A DNA stretch of 64,000 bases, taken from IMG/VR virus record IMGVR_UViG_3300023174_000117, positions 23,581 through 87,580 of that record; one strand, written 5' to 3'. This document shows positions 27,686-36,220 of this stretch, piece by piece. Position 1 is the stretch's first letter. Every line of letters begins with the position of its first letter. This DNA comes from a virus. The translations under genes were made by a program, and so were the position numbers. A model generated the notes under the pieces. It saw only the letters and a list, made by a program, of their open reading frames with translations, did not search any database and was not told the DNA's origin.

Positions 27686-30532
27686 TTACATCCTTCTTGT
27701 CACATGAGCCAGGACTGGTTTTGGCATAACAGTTTCGCTATTATTTATACCTGGTTTAATAGTAAAACCTTTAGTTAAATCAAATTTATATGCCATATAG
27801 GCATACATAAGTGCCATAAGACCGTCGTTAGGCGAATTACCCTTTATATATGTTTTTATCGGCTGACCACCAACAACTCTGATGGATGATTCCATAGACG
27901 TGCAATGATCGATGAGCCATTCAATATACTCAAAGCTTTTCCACGGAAATCTTATCTTTCCTTTTCTAAAGTTATCAAAGATTTCTTCAACCAAAAGATC
28001 TTTATTATAAGAGACTATCAATTCGTCATCTCTGAATTTCAGAGGCTTTAATAAATTTCCGCTTCCCTGGGCGCCTAAAAATTTATCGCCATAATGCCTT
28101 TGAAGATCATGAACAACGTCCTGACCAAAGAACCAGTCAGACACGCCGAGTTTTACCCCAAATCTTTTATACATCTCATTTATTGTCTCTTTCTTATAAT
28201 CAAAGTCTTGCTTCTTTAATTTATGGGCATGCTCAACAAGAAGTGTTCCGTCGGGCATAGCAGAAAGAATAACAACACAGGAGTATGACTGACCCACGTT
28301 GGAGGAATTATCATCGTCTTTGCCACCCCAGTCAACTCCAAGATAAGTTGTCTTTTCTCTGGGCAAAATCCTTTTGGCAAGAGAACGATCTGCATCTCGG
28401 CATTTTTCATATATTTCAGCCCTAGTTATTGGAAGTCCCGCTCCAGAGAAAAATTCTCCAACAACCTCGTTCTTATAAATCCTATCTGTCTGAAGTGGGT
28501 TATTTTCAGGCATAAGGTTTAGAATATTTTCTTTTGTAAAGTAAGGGATATATAGCTGATTTATATGAAAACCTACGAATTTACAATCCTCTGATTTTCT
28601 TGAGGCTACCCACATGCCGTTTTCAATTGCATCTACTTTATTCTGTTCGCAGGAACAAAGTGGACACTTTATTGTGTAACCGGAGACCCAGATGTCCAAC
28701 CAGTCTCTGCTTTCGGGAAGATAAAAAGGATAAGTCCCTTTGCAATTCTTGCAGCCAAGATGATAATATCTCTGATCAGACATATCCCACATGGATGAGA
28801 AATAACTATTCTTTTCCTTTGGTGTTCCAAAGTAAACTTGAACGCCAGTGCCAACAGGACCATATTTTGCTGCGGTCAATATTTTTGTTGCGTTTCCAAT
28901 TGACTGTGCAAACATGTCCTGACAATTGCTGACTACTATTCCTCCAAGATTTTTGCTAGTTTTTGAAGTAGTTACGATAAAATTGTGGTTGTCCTCAACC
29001 TCAATATCATAAACAACTTCTTTGTAATCTAATTTTATTATTTTATCAACAGATGTGACACTAGTTACAAGTTTTCCTTCATTCCATTCATATTTATCAT
29101 TATCAGTGTTTAGAATTTCATATGATATATTGTCATGAACATATGGAGAAATTAGTTCGGATAACTTCTTAAAACTATCCTCATTAAAATATATTGAATA
29201 ATACTTCTTATCCTTTTTTGCACCAGAAAGATAAGATTTGTAGTGACAATCTATTCCAAGTGACTTAAATTTTTCAACGAATCTTTTCTGTGAATCTTCA
29301 TCAAAAGAACGGGTTGATAAACACACAGAGCCGGATTCACCCCATTTTTTAACGCTACCATTATCCATAAACCATATGGCAATACCTCTTTCATCAAGGC
29401 TATCCAAAACCCATTGAGGGCAACTAACCTTATTCTTTGGTAAAGCCGAATTCAAGCCAAACAACTTGGTAGTAAATTTGATGGCCGGCTTTTTACTAAA
29501 GCCATTTTCTTCTATTGTAGCAATACTAGAATCAAAAAATGATGCCTTCCACTTGCAATAATTTGATTGTGATTCTCCATGAATCACGCTCATCCTGTAT
29601 TTTCCATTTCCACTACTTGCAATGGAGCCGGCGCCAAGAAATGAACCCAAAACTATTTGTAATTGATCAGAATTTAAATTTCTAACGAATGTTTTTGTGG
29701 CCGGGGAGGACATTATCAGGCTTCCGATCGTGAGATTTTCCGCCATAATCCAGCCTTTAGTTGTTAAAAATTTATGATTTGGCGTACATCTGACTACCCT
29801 ATTTCCAAGATGTAGCTCTAATAAACTTCTCTCGCCTCTATTCCAAGCATTTTTAATCTTTTTAAATTCAAAAGACTTCAATTCTTCATTGTAGCTTTTT
29901 ACAAATGGAAGTTGCTCACCTTTTGTAAATAGGTCAAATATTTTTCCTATTTCTATTTTTCCAGAATCAGTCTCTATAAATGTGTTGTATGGAAAGCATT
30001 CATCAAAAAAGATAGCATCAACGGTCATACCACGAATTCTGTCTGCATCTTCACCAATACTATCTATCCATAAAGTTCCGTTATTAAACTGCTTCATGGT
30101 TAGATTGTCTGCTGCGTTCGTTGATTTTAGCTTGTTCTTTATTAGAAAGTTATCTTTTGATGTTCTTATTAAGCTTTCTAACTTATCCTGAGAAAAACGC
30201 TTTACGAAATGAAGGGCGGGAAAGGCATGAAGAACCTTCATATTTTGAAACATACCACCATTTGTAAAATATAGATCTAAGGCGGCGGCCATCATAGTGG
30301 CACCAACCTGTCGACCCTTTTTGATTACAACTGGTTTCCCAATCTTCTGAGTTGATTGCAGACCTATATATCTATAAATGTCAACCATGAATTTCCAGCC
30401 GTTACCAATAATTCGGAACTCCTCTCCATCGAGTCTCAAATTATTTTGGATAAAGTAGGCTGGGTCTAAATCCAGAAAGTTGCTTTTTATATTATCAAAT
30501 AGTTCTTGCTCTTTCTTTTTTAATTCATTCAT
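27686..30532 (-). CDS. terL: Terminase large subunit, interrupted by an intein
   Basis: The protein has 948 residues, 590 after removal of the intein (residues 179-536). The ATPase shows VVIKKGRQVGATMM at residues 68-81. It is a deviant Walker A with Ala where Lys is usual, as in lambda gpA-like enzymes, with Lys71/72 just upstream. Walker B is AIFFDE, cut by the intein directly after the glutamate. After the intein come zinc-type pairs (CKNC, CPLC) and YLGVDWGGKDDD, the first acidic motif of the RNase-H-like nuclease. The layout with zinc pairs resembles the GpA-type terminase family. No ribosome site is visible before the ATG, which overlaps nothing upstream. Confidence 0.85.
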   Translation of the reverse strand: MNELKKKEQELFDNIKSNFLDLDPAYFIQNNLRLDGEEFRIIGNGWKFMVDIYRYIGLQSTQKIGKPVVIKKGRQVGATMMAAALDLYFTNGGMFQNMKVLHAFPALHFVKRFSQDKLESLIRTSKDNFLIKNKLKSTNAADNLTMKQFNNGTLWIDSIGEDADRIRGMTVDAIFFDECFPYNTFIETDSGKIEIGKIFDLFTKGEQLPFVKSYNEELKSFEFKKIKNAWNRGERSLLELHLGNRVVRCTPNHKFLTTKGWIMAENLTIGSLIMSSPATKTFVRNLNSDQLQIVLGSFLGAGSIASSGNGKYRMSVIHGESQSNYCKWKASFFDSSIATIEENGFSKKPAIKFTTKLFGLNSALPKNKVSCPQWVLDSLDERGIAIWFMDNGSVKKWGESGSVCLSTRSFDEDSQKRFVEKFKSLGIDCHYKSYLSGAKKDKKYYSIYFNEDSFKKLSELISPYVHDNISYEILNTDNDKYEWNEGKLVTSVTSVDKIIKLDYKEVVYDIEVEDNHNFIVTTSKTSKNLGGIVVSNCQDMFAQSIGNATKILTAAKYGPVGTGVQVYFGTPKEKNSYFSSMWDMSDQRYYHLGCKNCKGTYPFYLPESRDWLDIWVSGYTIKCPLCSCEQNKVDAIENGMWVASRKSEDCKFVGFHINQLYIPYFTKENILNLMPENNPLQTDRIYKNEVVGEFFSGAGLPITRAEIYEKCRDADRSLAKRILPREKTTYLGVDWGGKDDDNSSNVGQSYSCVVILSAMPDGTLLVEHAHKLKKQDFDYKKETINEMYKRFGVKLGVSDWFFGQDVVHDLQRHYGDKFLGAQGSGNLLKPLKFRDDELIVSYNKDLLVEEIFDNFRKGKIRFPWKSFEYIEWLIDHCTSMESSIRVVGGQPIKTYIKGNSPNDGLMALMYAYMAYKFDLTKGFTIKPGINNSETVMPKPVLAHVTRRM
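28925..29998 (-). mobile_element. TerL intein with LAGLIDADG homing endonuclease
   Basis: The 358-residue intein begins at Cys179 of the precursor (CFPYNTFIETDSG) and ends VVSN before Cys+1 (CQDMF). Splicing block B is RCTPNHKFLTTKGW. The block F-like stretch is VYDIEVEDNHNFIV. Two LAGLIDADG-type motifs (LGSFLGAGSI and IAIWFMDNGS, intein residues 117-126 and 206-215) mark a DOD homing endonuclease. The second acidic positions look degenerate (Ala/Gly and Asn/Gly), so nuclease activity is uncertain. The penultimate residue is Ser rather than His. The site is the Walker B of the packaging ATPase, a highly conserved and therefore typical homing target. Confidence 0.85.
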
Positions 30533-30544
30533 AGAGACATATTA

Positions 30545-31117
30545 CTACTTTTGAATTGGCATCGCATGATTATAATAATCTGCGATATCATCCCCCTGCA
30601 TTGGATCTACTTCCAATTGTTTATAAACTATAGGTTCTCTGGCTGATGGGATCTTACTTTTGATACTTGCGACAAATCTCTTCAGTTTGTCGAGATCTAT
30701 CTTGAGCTGATCCATATCTGAGAAATTATCACGACATCTCTGAATGACATTTAGCTGATCTAAATGTGGCTCGCTTGAAAGCATATCTGAGATGAATTTT
30801 TTTATCTCATCAACCTTTCTAACTTTATCGCAAATACAAGATGCACCCTTGCCGCAGGAGCACTCCTTGGAAGCGGTCTTGCTATTGGTTTCTTCAGAAC
30901 CTTCCTTTATGTTTGTGAAGGTTTCAAAGCCAACTCTGCTCATGATATCCTTCATTTTATCTTCAATTGTTGCGAATTTTTCATTTCTGTGAAAAACTCC
31001 AGGTGGAGGCGGCGGCGCAACATTTGCAATCTTTGGAAGATTCTTGGCAAAATTGTCTAACCAATCAACGGTTATGTTGTATTTCTCAACCTCATCTGTT
31101 CTTGTTATTTTTGTCAT
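30545..31117 (-). CDS. Hypothetical protein with Cys cluster upstream of terL
   Basis: The protein has 190 residues. A proline run (APPPPPG) near residue 35 and a Cys-rich knot (CSCGKGASCICDK) near residue 90 separate two helical parts. Four closely spaced Cys could bind one metal ion. Position just before terL makes a small terminase or packaging partner possible, but no helix-turn-helix is visible. Unknown. Confidence 0.4.
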   Translation of the reverse strand: MTKITRTDEVEKYNITVDWLDNFAKNLPKIANVAPPPPPGVFHRNEKFATIEDKMKDIMSRVGFETFTNIKEGSEETNSKTASKECSCGKGASCICDKVRKVDEIKKFISDMLSSEPHLDQLNVIQRCRDNFSDMDQLKIDLDKLKRFVASIKSKIPSAREPIVYKQLEVDPMQGDDIADYYNHAMPIQK

Positions 31118-31134
31118 TTTAAGTCCAATAGGTA

Positions 31135-32031
31135 TTATGAGAAATAATTTTTTATAAATTCAATTCCGTAGTTTTCCTCTCCAGACTTCTCGGGGTCATG
31201 AGAGAATGTTCCACGATCTTTGAAGATTGGAAAGCCGCTATCCATAACAACCTGCATTATAGAGAGTTCGTCTCTCTCAGTTAGATCATATTTTTTCTTT
31301 AGAAAATCAAATACTTGCTCGAAAGGCTTTCCTCCGGCAACAACTGAGTTTATCAATATTCCAGATATTGCTCTTTCAAATGGAGTTACTACAACTCTTA
31401 GCTTTGGAGAAAATGCTTTCTTCTCCATGGCTTCGTCGCCAATCATTTTGTCATAAACAATTTCTATAGATTCGTCCATGCCCTCAAAGGCTTCCTTATC
31501 TAGGCTGGCGCTCTTTTTCATGCCCTTCAGCTCTGATTTTAATTTTGTCAGATGGTCTTTTAGGACTATAAGATCTTTCATGATCGAAACTCTTACTTCT
31601 TCGAGTCTCACGACATCTAAAATGTTATCCATATCCTTTTTTATTGCCGATGAAATTTCTTTGTTTATACCATCGAGGAATCTTATTGCTCTCTCGCAAC
31701 CAAGAGTGCTCTTTCCATCGTGACTTGGAATGCCACCTGGATACATGGATTCAACATATTTCATAAAGCTCTTTACGTTATTATTTTCTTTCCAGTCTTT
31801 GATAAAATCCTCTGGTGGATGATCCATTACAACAGATTCCTGGTCATCGGCCGAATTTACAAGAGCATCGCTTCCTGGAATTTTCTCTTGGAAGACTATC
31901 TCTTCTACCTTTACGGGGTTTAAGCCTGAAGAATCCTCTGCGTAAGATACCTGAGATGTTTGTGGATTTGCTCCCGAAGAATCTTTTAATTCTTCAGAAA
32001 AAGCTACGACATAAAAATTGTTATCTTTCAT
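31135..32031 (-). CDS. Hypothetical head-module protein
   Basis: The protein has 298 residues. A disordered Ser/Asp/Pro-rich first 75 residues leads to a helical core (CERAIRFLDGINKEISSAIK, coiled coil to about 170). The C-terminal domain contains RVVVTPFERAISGILINSVV. A GTGGAG ribosome site precedes the ATG. K-x-A-S type motifs (KKSASLDKEAF) occur as in other proteins of this module. No known domain. Confidence 0.45.
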   Translation of the reverse strand: MKDNNFYVVAFSEELKDSSGANPQTSQVSYAEDSSGLNPVKVEEIVFQEKIPGSDALVNSADDQESVVMDHPPEDFIKDWKENNNVKSFMKYVESMYPGGIPSHDGKSTLGCERAIRFLDGINKEISSAIKKDMDNILDVVRLEEVRVSIMKDLIVLKDHLTKLKSELKGMKKSASLDKEAFEGMDESIEIVYDKMIGDEAMEKKAFSPKLRVVVTPFERAISGILINSVVAGGKPFEQVFDFLKKKYDLTERDELSIMQVVMDSGFPIFKDRGTFSHDPEKSGEENYGIEFIKNYFS

Positions 32032-32043
32032 AAATTCTCCACT

Positions 32044-32442
32044 TTATGGTAAAAGACTGATAAGTCCATAATAAACTGTTCTAATATTATCATCGGCATA
32101 ATATGGTAACGGATAAGAATGGGTTGGGTTAGAAGTGTTGCCGACATACATGTGGGGATAAATTGGGCTTCCGTCCATAGGTATATTAGCAGAATTATTA
32201 CTTGAGACACCCTCTCCAAACTTACAATCAACAGATTTCTTTTGCTCTAATATAATATTTGCATAAGGACAAGCCCTGCCATCTTCTGCATTTAAAACAT
32301 ATACTCTTTGATTATATTCCTTATGTGCCTCTGTATCCTCAGAGTTCAAAGGAATCATTTCAAAGACTGATTTTCCAACAGACTTACAGGCTCCAGGTAT
32401 CTGAAGCCCAAATGGACAGGTTTTTATCTTTCCTCTTAGCAT
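32044..32442 (-). CDS. Small cysteine-containing protein, unknown
   Basis: The protein has 132 residues with four Cys (TCPFG, GACKS, ACPY, DCKFG), possibly a metal site. The Pro/Tyr/His-rich C-terminus (NPTHSYPLPYYADD) is probably extended. A 16-base AT palindrome (AATATATTAATATATT, 32459-32474) lies in the leader. Function is unknown. Confidence 0.4.
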   Translation of the reverse strand: MLRGKIKTCPFGLQIPGACKSVGKSVFEMIPLNSEDTEAHKEYNQRVYVLNAEDGRACPYANIILEQKKSVDCKFGEGVSSNNSANIPMDGSPIYPHMYVGNTSNPTHSYPLPYYADDNIRTVYYGLISLLP

Positions 32443-32487
32443 TTTTATAAATTACCAAAATATATTAATATATTGTTAAAATTTTTG

Positions 32488-33264
32488 CTATGACATATAG
32501 TCTAGAAGCAGACCCTTCCGTATTATATATTCTTTGTATGGACCAACGAGAGGAATTTTTTTGTAAAGTCCCATCTCTTTTATATAAAAGAATGTGGCCT
32601 CCGGATCTATCATCATTGCTTTGTTTATCTCGGAAGATTTTGAAAAGTCATCAGTATCGTTCTCGTCTTCTTTAGAATATATATTTTTAGAATAATCTAT
32701 TATATCGCCATGAATATTAAACCCCATCTTAACGGCAAGATGTATGGCCCTAAATATTCTTCTTTTGTCGTTACCTATAGATATTCTTGCGGGACATGGG
32801 GTTCTGATTATTTTATCGGAAATATCTCGAAGTCCTAGCTCGGTTGGATCGTAAATCTTTTCAGAGAAGAAATCTTGATGCATACTGTTTATTGTAAAAT
32901 CTCTTGAAAAAGATTCTTTAAATTTTATTTTTTCAGGATGGTTCTGATTAACATAATCAGAGGCATTGGAATAAATTACATTGGAGCTAAAATCATAATT
33001 TTTTAACTCATCAAGTATAGATACGTGCTTATCTTTAAACATCTTGAAAGTTTTATTTCTTATCGATGCAAAAAGAATGGATAGTCTGACGCAATCATTT
33101 GACATAGTTGTTATATCAAAGTCTTTTATTTCATCAAATGATAAACCTGAGCAATAATCTCTTACGGCGCCCCCAACGAGATATGGTTTACCAATAAGAT
33201 ACTCTCTGTGAAGCCGAGTCAGCAGCGAAAAGTCTTCGTAATTCTTTTTGTAGAAATCCCCCAT
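32488..33264 (-). CDS. CCA-adding / poly(A) polymerase-like nucleotidyltransferase
   Basis: The protein has 258 residues. It matches the head domain of class II tRNA nucleotidyltransferases and bacterial poly(A) polymerases: YLVGGAVRDYCSG (residues 28-40), KDFDITT with the two metal-binding aspartates D48/D50, RDFTINSM, IYDPTELGLRDISDKIIRTP, and RRIFRAIHLAVKMGF. The usual C-terminal body and tail for RNA binding are shortened: about 400 residues are normal. It should add nucleotides to RNA 3' ends, but the template RNA is unknown. AAGGA precedes the ATG. Being inside the virion gene cluster is unusual. Confidence 0.75.
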   Translation of the reverse strand: MGDFYKKNYEDFSLLTRLHREYLIGKPYLVGGAVRDYCSGLSFDEIKDFDITTMSNDCVRLSILFASIRNKTFKMFKDKHVSILDELKNYDFSSNVIYSNASDYVNQNHPEKIKFKESFSRDFTINSMHQDFFSEKIYDPTELGLRDISDKIIRTPCPARISIGNDKRRIFRAIHLAVKMGFNIHGDIIDYSKNIYSKEDENDTDDFSKSSEINKAMMIDPEATFFYIKEMGLYKKIPLVGPYKEYIIRKGLLLDYMS

Positions 33265-33278
33265 TTCTAATCCTTAGC

Positions 33279-34814
33279 CTATGCCGTTGGAGCGGGCGCT
33301 GGTGTTGCTGGCTGGCCTGAAACTGGCGCTGTAGCTGCCGCCGAGGGTGCTGCCGGTGTCTCGACCGCCTCAGCCCCTTCGGCGCCTTCCTGAGCCTCTT
33401 CAGGCTCGGTTTCGGATGGCTTGCCTCCAGAGGCCAACTCCATAATTGCACGATTATTAGATAACATACCAAGCATCTTGGTTACTCTAACTAGTGCATA
33501 AGAGTAAGAATCGATGAGCTTACTCTGAGCTTCTGATAGCTCAGGGAACATTGATGCGATACCTATCTTATCTAACATAATATCGAATTCCGCCAAGAAT
33601 CTGATTACCCTTCGATCGGATAACATTCCTGCTATTTGCTCTAGCTTTTTGGAAGCATCATCTATGTTTACCGATGTTCCAAGAACTTTATCATATTCAT
33701 TTGGCATAGGTCCCGGAAGTGGAGCAACCTCTTTTATCATTTCTTCGCCAACAGTTTCGTTCTGACGATCTTGACTTCTCTTTTCTGCAGCGATTTGCTC
33801 TGGAGTTTTTTCTGGTGATTCATCTGTAGCGACCGGAGCAGCAACTGGCTCTGTAGGAGCTGATGTCGGAGCGGTAACGACTTCTGGGGAGGCTGTCTCT
33901 TGAGCAAACTTTTTAAGTATATTTGCGCCATCGGAAAAACCTATCTTCTGGAGCTGATTTGCGGCACCAAAAGACAAGTCTGATGCAGTAGAGTGCAACC
34001 TTACTTTGCCAATTTGAACGTCAAGCTTATGTAGAATCTCTGAAATTTGCTCATATTTATCGGGATCGACAAAATCCTCGCTTTCCTTGAGAATCTTATC
34101 CATTCTTCTCCAGGCTGTGTTGAACTTTTTCTTCCAGGTCTTATAGGAGGTCTTCATCTCAGCCTTATCCCTGGCGTCGTTCACAGAATTCTCAAAGCTA
34201 TGCGCAGAGCTTAAGGCTGTACCATAATCGCGATCACCGCTATAAGAATCAGTTCCATTCATTGGTAAATAGAAGGATGCTTGCTTTTTCATATTTTCAG
34301 TCCCATTCTCATTGCTATATTTTTTATTATTACCATCATTATAATATTTTACCCATCTTTTAAACTTCATTCTTTCTTCGGGATCTTTTATTTTCAATGA
34401 TGTTTTTTCTAAAGACTCTGGATAAGAATATTTTCCCTCATAAAAATTTGAATAAATTTCCTTTACCAATTCAGACCAAGCCATTAGATCATATTGGTTT
34501 TGATATATCTCAAAAATTCTCTGTCCAGATGTGTTGGGATAAGCACTCTTGACCATGTTTTTTTCTGCAGAATCTACTCTAGAATGATAAAGCTGAGAAA
34601 ATACTAGATGATAATAGTCTGCAATGGTTTTGTAATCTTCGGAATTCCCTCTATTATCCCAACTCTTCTTTACAATAGATTGATCTTTAATGCCGAGAAG
34701 ATCTGCGGCAAGTTTTATTTTTGCAAAAAAAGAGTGGTCTTTTTCGCTCTTAATTTCATATGAATCCAGATTCAAGATTTCTTGATCTAAAAATTTATTA
34801 AAATTATCATTCAT
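33279..34814 (-). CDS. Large helical virion-region protein with Pro/Ala tail
   Basis: The protein has 511 residues. The N-terminal 330 are helical. A Pro/Ala/Thr-rich linker (about 325-355) leads to a second helical domain (MLSDRRVIRFLAEFDIMLDK). The final 60 residues are a disordered Pro/Ala/Glu tail. The same Pro/Ala tail type occurs on the portal. The ATG overlaps the upstream stop by eight bases. Probably structural; no motif is recognised. Confidence 0.5.
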   Translation of the reverse strand: MNDNFNKFLDQEILNLDSYEIKSEKDHSFFAKIKLAADLLGIKDQSIVKKSWDNRGNSEDYKTIADYYHLVFSQLYHSRVDSAEKNMVKSAYPNTSGQRIFEIYQNQYDLMAWSELVKEIYSNFYEGKYSYPESLEKTSLKIKDPEERMKFKRWVKYYNDGNNKKYSNENGTENMKKQASFYLPMNGTDSYSGDRDYGTALSSAHSFENSVNDARDKAEMKTSYKTWKKKFNTAWRRMDKILKESEDFVDPDKYEQISEILHKLDVQIGKVRLHSTASDLSFGAANQLQKIGFSDGANILKKFAQETASPEVVTAPTSAPTEPVAAPVATDESPEKTPEQIAAEKRSQDRQNETVGEEMIKEVAPLPGPMPNEYDKVLGTSVNIDDASKKLEQIAGMLSDRRVIRFLAEFDIMLDKIGIASMFPELSEAQSKLIDSYSYALVRVTKMLGMLSNNRAIMELASGGKPSETEPEEAQEGAEGAEAVETPAAPSAAATAPVSGQPATPAPAPTA

Positions 34815-35043
34815 CTTTAGTTACTTTTATTTTTTCCTTCAAAGAGTCTAGCTTATGTAAAAAATCTGCAACATGTTCTTTTCTATGATCTGTAATATTT
34901 GTTTTTCTTATTTGCTCTGATATATTATCTATGAGCAAATTTAATATATGAGAAGGGCATTCAGCTTTTATATTGGTATTATCTTTAATCCAATTTTTAA
35001 AAGCAAAAACAGTATCTGTATCCTTTGCGCTTATCTTTGCCAT
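34807..35043 (-). CDS. Hypothetical small helical protein
   Basis: The protein has 78 residues and is all-helical with high Lys/Asp/Asn content (HILNLLIDNISEQIRKT). It is coupled to the upstream gene by a TAATG overlap and to the downstream one by an eight-base overlap, so the three are co-translated. Unknown function. Confidence 0.45.
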   Translation of the reverse strand: MAKISAKDTDTVFAFKNWIKDNTNIKAECPSHILNLLIDNISEQIRKTNITDHRKEHVADFLHKLDSLKEKIKVTKDE

Positions 35044-35741
35044 TAAATATTCTCGCTGCTAACATCTATCAAATAATTATTATATTCTGGCGAATCATAA
35101 TTTAATTGCTGCATTCTTTTGTTCAATTTTTCCATAAATACTAAAATTAGTGATGGTTCCATCTCCCTAATGAGATCAAGCATTACCTCTTTGAGTATCT
35201 TTACCTGCGAATCTACAACTTGAACGCTAATATTATGCTCAATCTTTGTATCTGCAACACCCTCAACATATTTCTTCCAATCCTGCATTATAGCTCTCAT
35301 GGCATTTAAATATTCAAGAAAAACCTTATCATGCTTGGTGCTCCCGCCAGCCATTATTGTGTTGTAATAAAATTCAAGCCTTGATGAGATTAGCTTTTCC
35401 ATTTCAAGAAGTTTTCTGGAAACATCTATTTCATTGGAAACAATTTCATCTAACTTCTTCTGATATTCGGAAGAATTAACGACAGCAAGACGAGCCTCAT
35501 GAGAGGCCGTCTCTTCCTCATTCATCTTTCTTCTATTTTTTATATCTTCGAGTAGGTCACCTTTTATGTCTAAATGCTTTGACCTAAAGGTTTGCAAGCT
35601 CATATAAGATATGTGATATCTCTTGTTTTTCGGATACTTTGATTTTAACCAGGCCTCGACATGTTTGACCGAATCACCATTTAGAAGTTTTTTTATAATT
35701 TCTTCTTTATCTGGATGTCTAGAGATCTTGTTCTCAAGCAT
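35043..35741 (-). CDS. Possible small terminase subunit (HTH plus coiled coil)
   Basis: The protein has 232 residues. The first 55 (KEEIIKKLLNGDSVKHVEAW ... SLQTFRSKHL) look like a helix-turn-helix with the 'step up, spaced recognition helix' seen in small terminase subunits. A central coiled coil (about 70-160) and a C-terminal acidic tail follow. This three-part layout fits TerS proteins, but sequence alone cannot confirm it and it lies 5 kb upstream of terL. GGAAG precedes the ATG, directly after the terminator at 35757-35785. Confidence 0.4.
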   Translation of the reverse strand: MLENKISRHPDKEEIIKKLLNGDSVKHVEAWLKSKYPKNKRYHISYMSLQTFRSKHLDIKGDLLEDIKNRRKMNEEETASHEARLAVVNSSEYQKKLDEIVSNEIDVSRKLLEMEKLISSRLEFYYNTIMAGGSTKHDKVFLEYLNAMRAIMQDWKKYVEGVADTKIEHNISVQVVDSQVKILKEVMLDLIREMEPSLILVFMEKLNKRMQQLNYDSPEYNNYLIDVSSENI

Positions 35742-35756
35742 TACTTCTTCCCAAAA

Positions 35757-35785
35757 AAAATAGGAGGTTATTTACCTCCTATTTT
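35757..35785 (-). terminator. Intrinsic terminator between 35805 and 35741 genes
   Basis: A 12-base-pair stem (AAAATAGGAGGT / ACCTCCTATTTT) has a five-base loop and, on the minus strand, is followed by more T residues. It should end transcripts of the 35805-38276 group. Confidence 0.8.
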
Positions 35786-35804
35786 ACTTTAACTTATGTT
35801 AATT

Positions 35805-36209
35805 TTAGTAACCAACTTTCGTTTGTAGTGAAACGCTCCCACCTGGAACTATGGAGCCGTCTTCTCTCTTGAATCCCTGAGAGTAATCATAAATTTTTCC
35901 GGTTATTGGATCTGCAACGACGCCATCAGAAACTCTAATGGCACCTTGGCCGGGTCTGTCTGGGGAAGATCTTGTTGAGAGTGGTCCCATGGTCTCTGGT
36001 TTTTTGACATCGACCTTTGGCTGATTCTCTCCAGGGGTAGGATATTTCGAAGATTCTGGTGGTACTTGAAGCTCTTTCTTCTTGACAGCATCCTCTCTAG
36101 TACCATAATTGGTGACTACTGGATTTGGAGTCTGAAGAAAGCCGGATGGCTCTATCTGAGATTCTTTGTATATTCCGGCAATTTTTAAAAGCCTATTCTC
36201 TCTCTTCAT
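35805..36209 (-). CDS. Hypothetical Pro-rich protein
   Basis: The protein has 134 residues, Pro/Gly/Lys-rich and mostly extended (GENQPKVDVKKPETMGPLST), with a small C-terminal unit reading GAIRVSDGVVADPITGKIYD. AGGATTCAAA precedes the ATG. It is probably a minor virion or assembly protein; no domain recognised. Confidence 0.4.
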   Translation of the reverse strand: MKRENRLLKIAGIYKESQIEPSGFLQTPNPVVTNYGTREDAVKKKELQVPPESSKYPTPGENQPKVDVKKPETMGPLSTRSSPDRPGQGAIRVSDGVVADPITGKIYDYSQGFKREDGSIVPGGSVSLQTKVGY

Positions 36210-36220
36210 TTTGAATCCTA

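Noticed and set aside
33188-33472. Minus-strand open frame of 94 codons overlapping the 33279 gene
   Set aside because: It is Arg/Gln/Pro-rich, out of frame with the Pro/Ala tail of the real gene, and a typical shadow.
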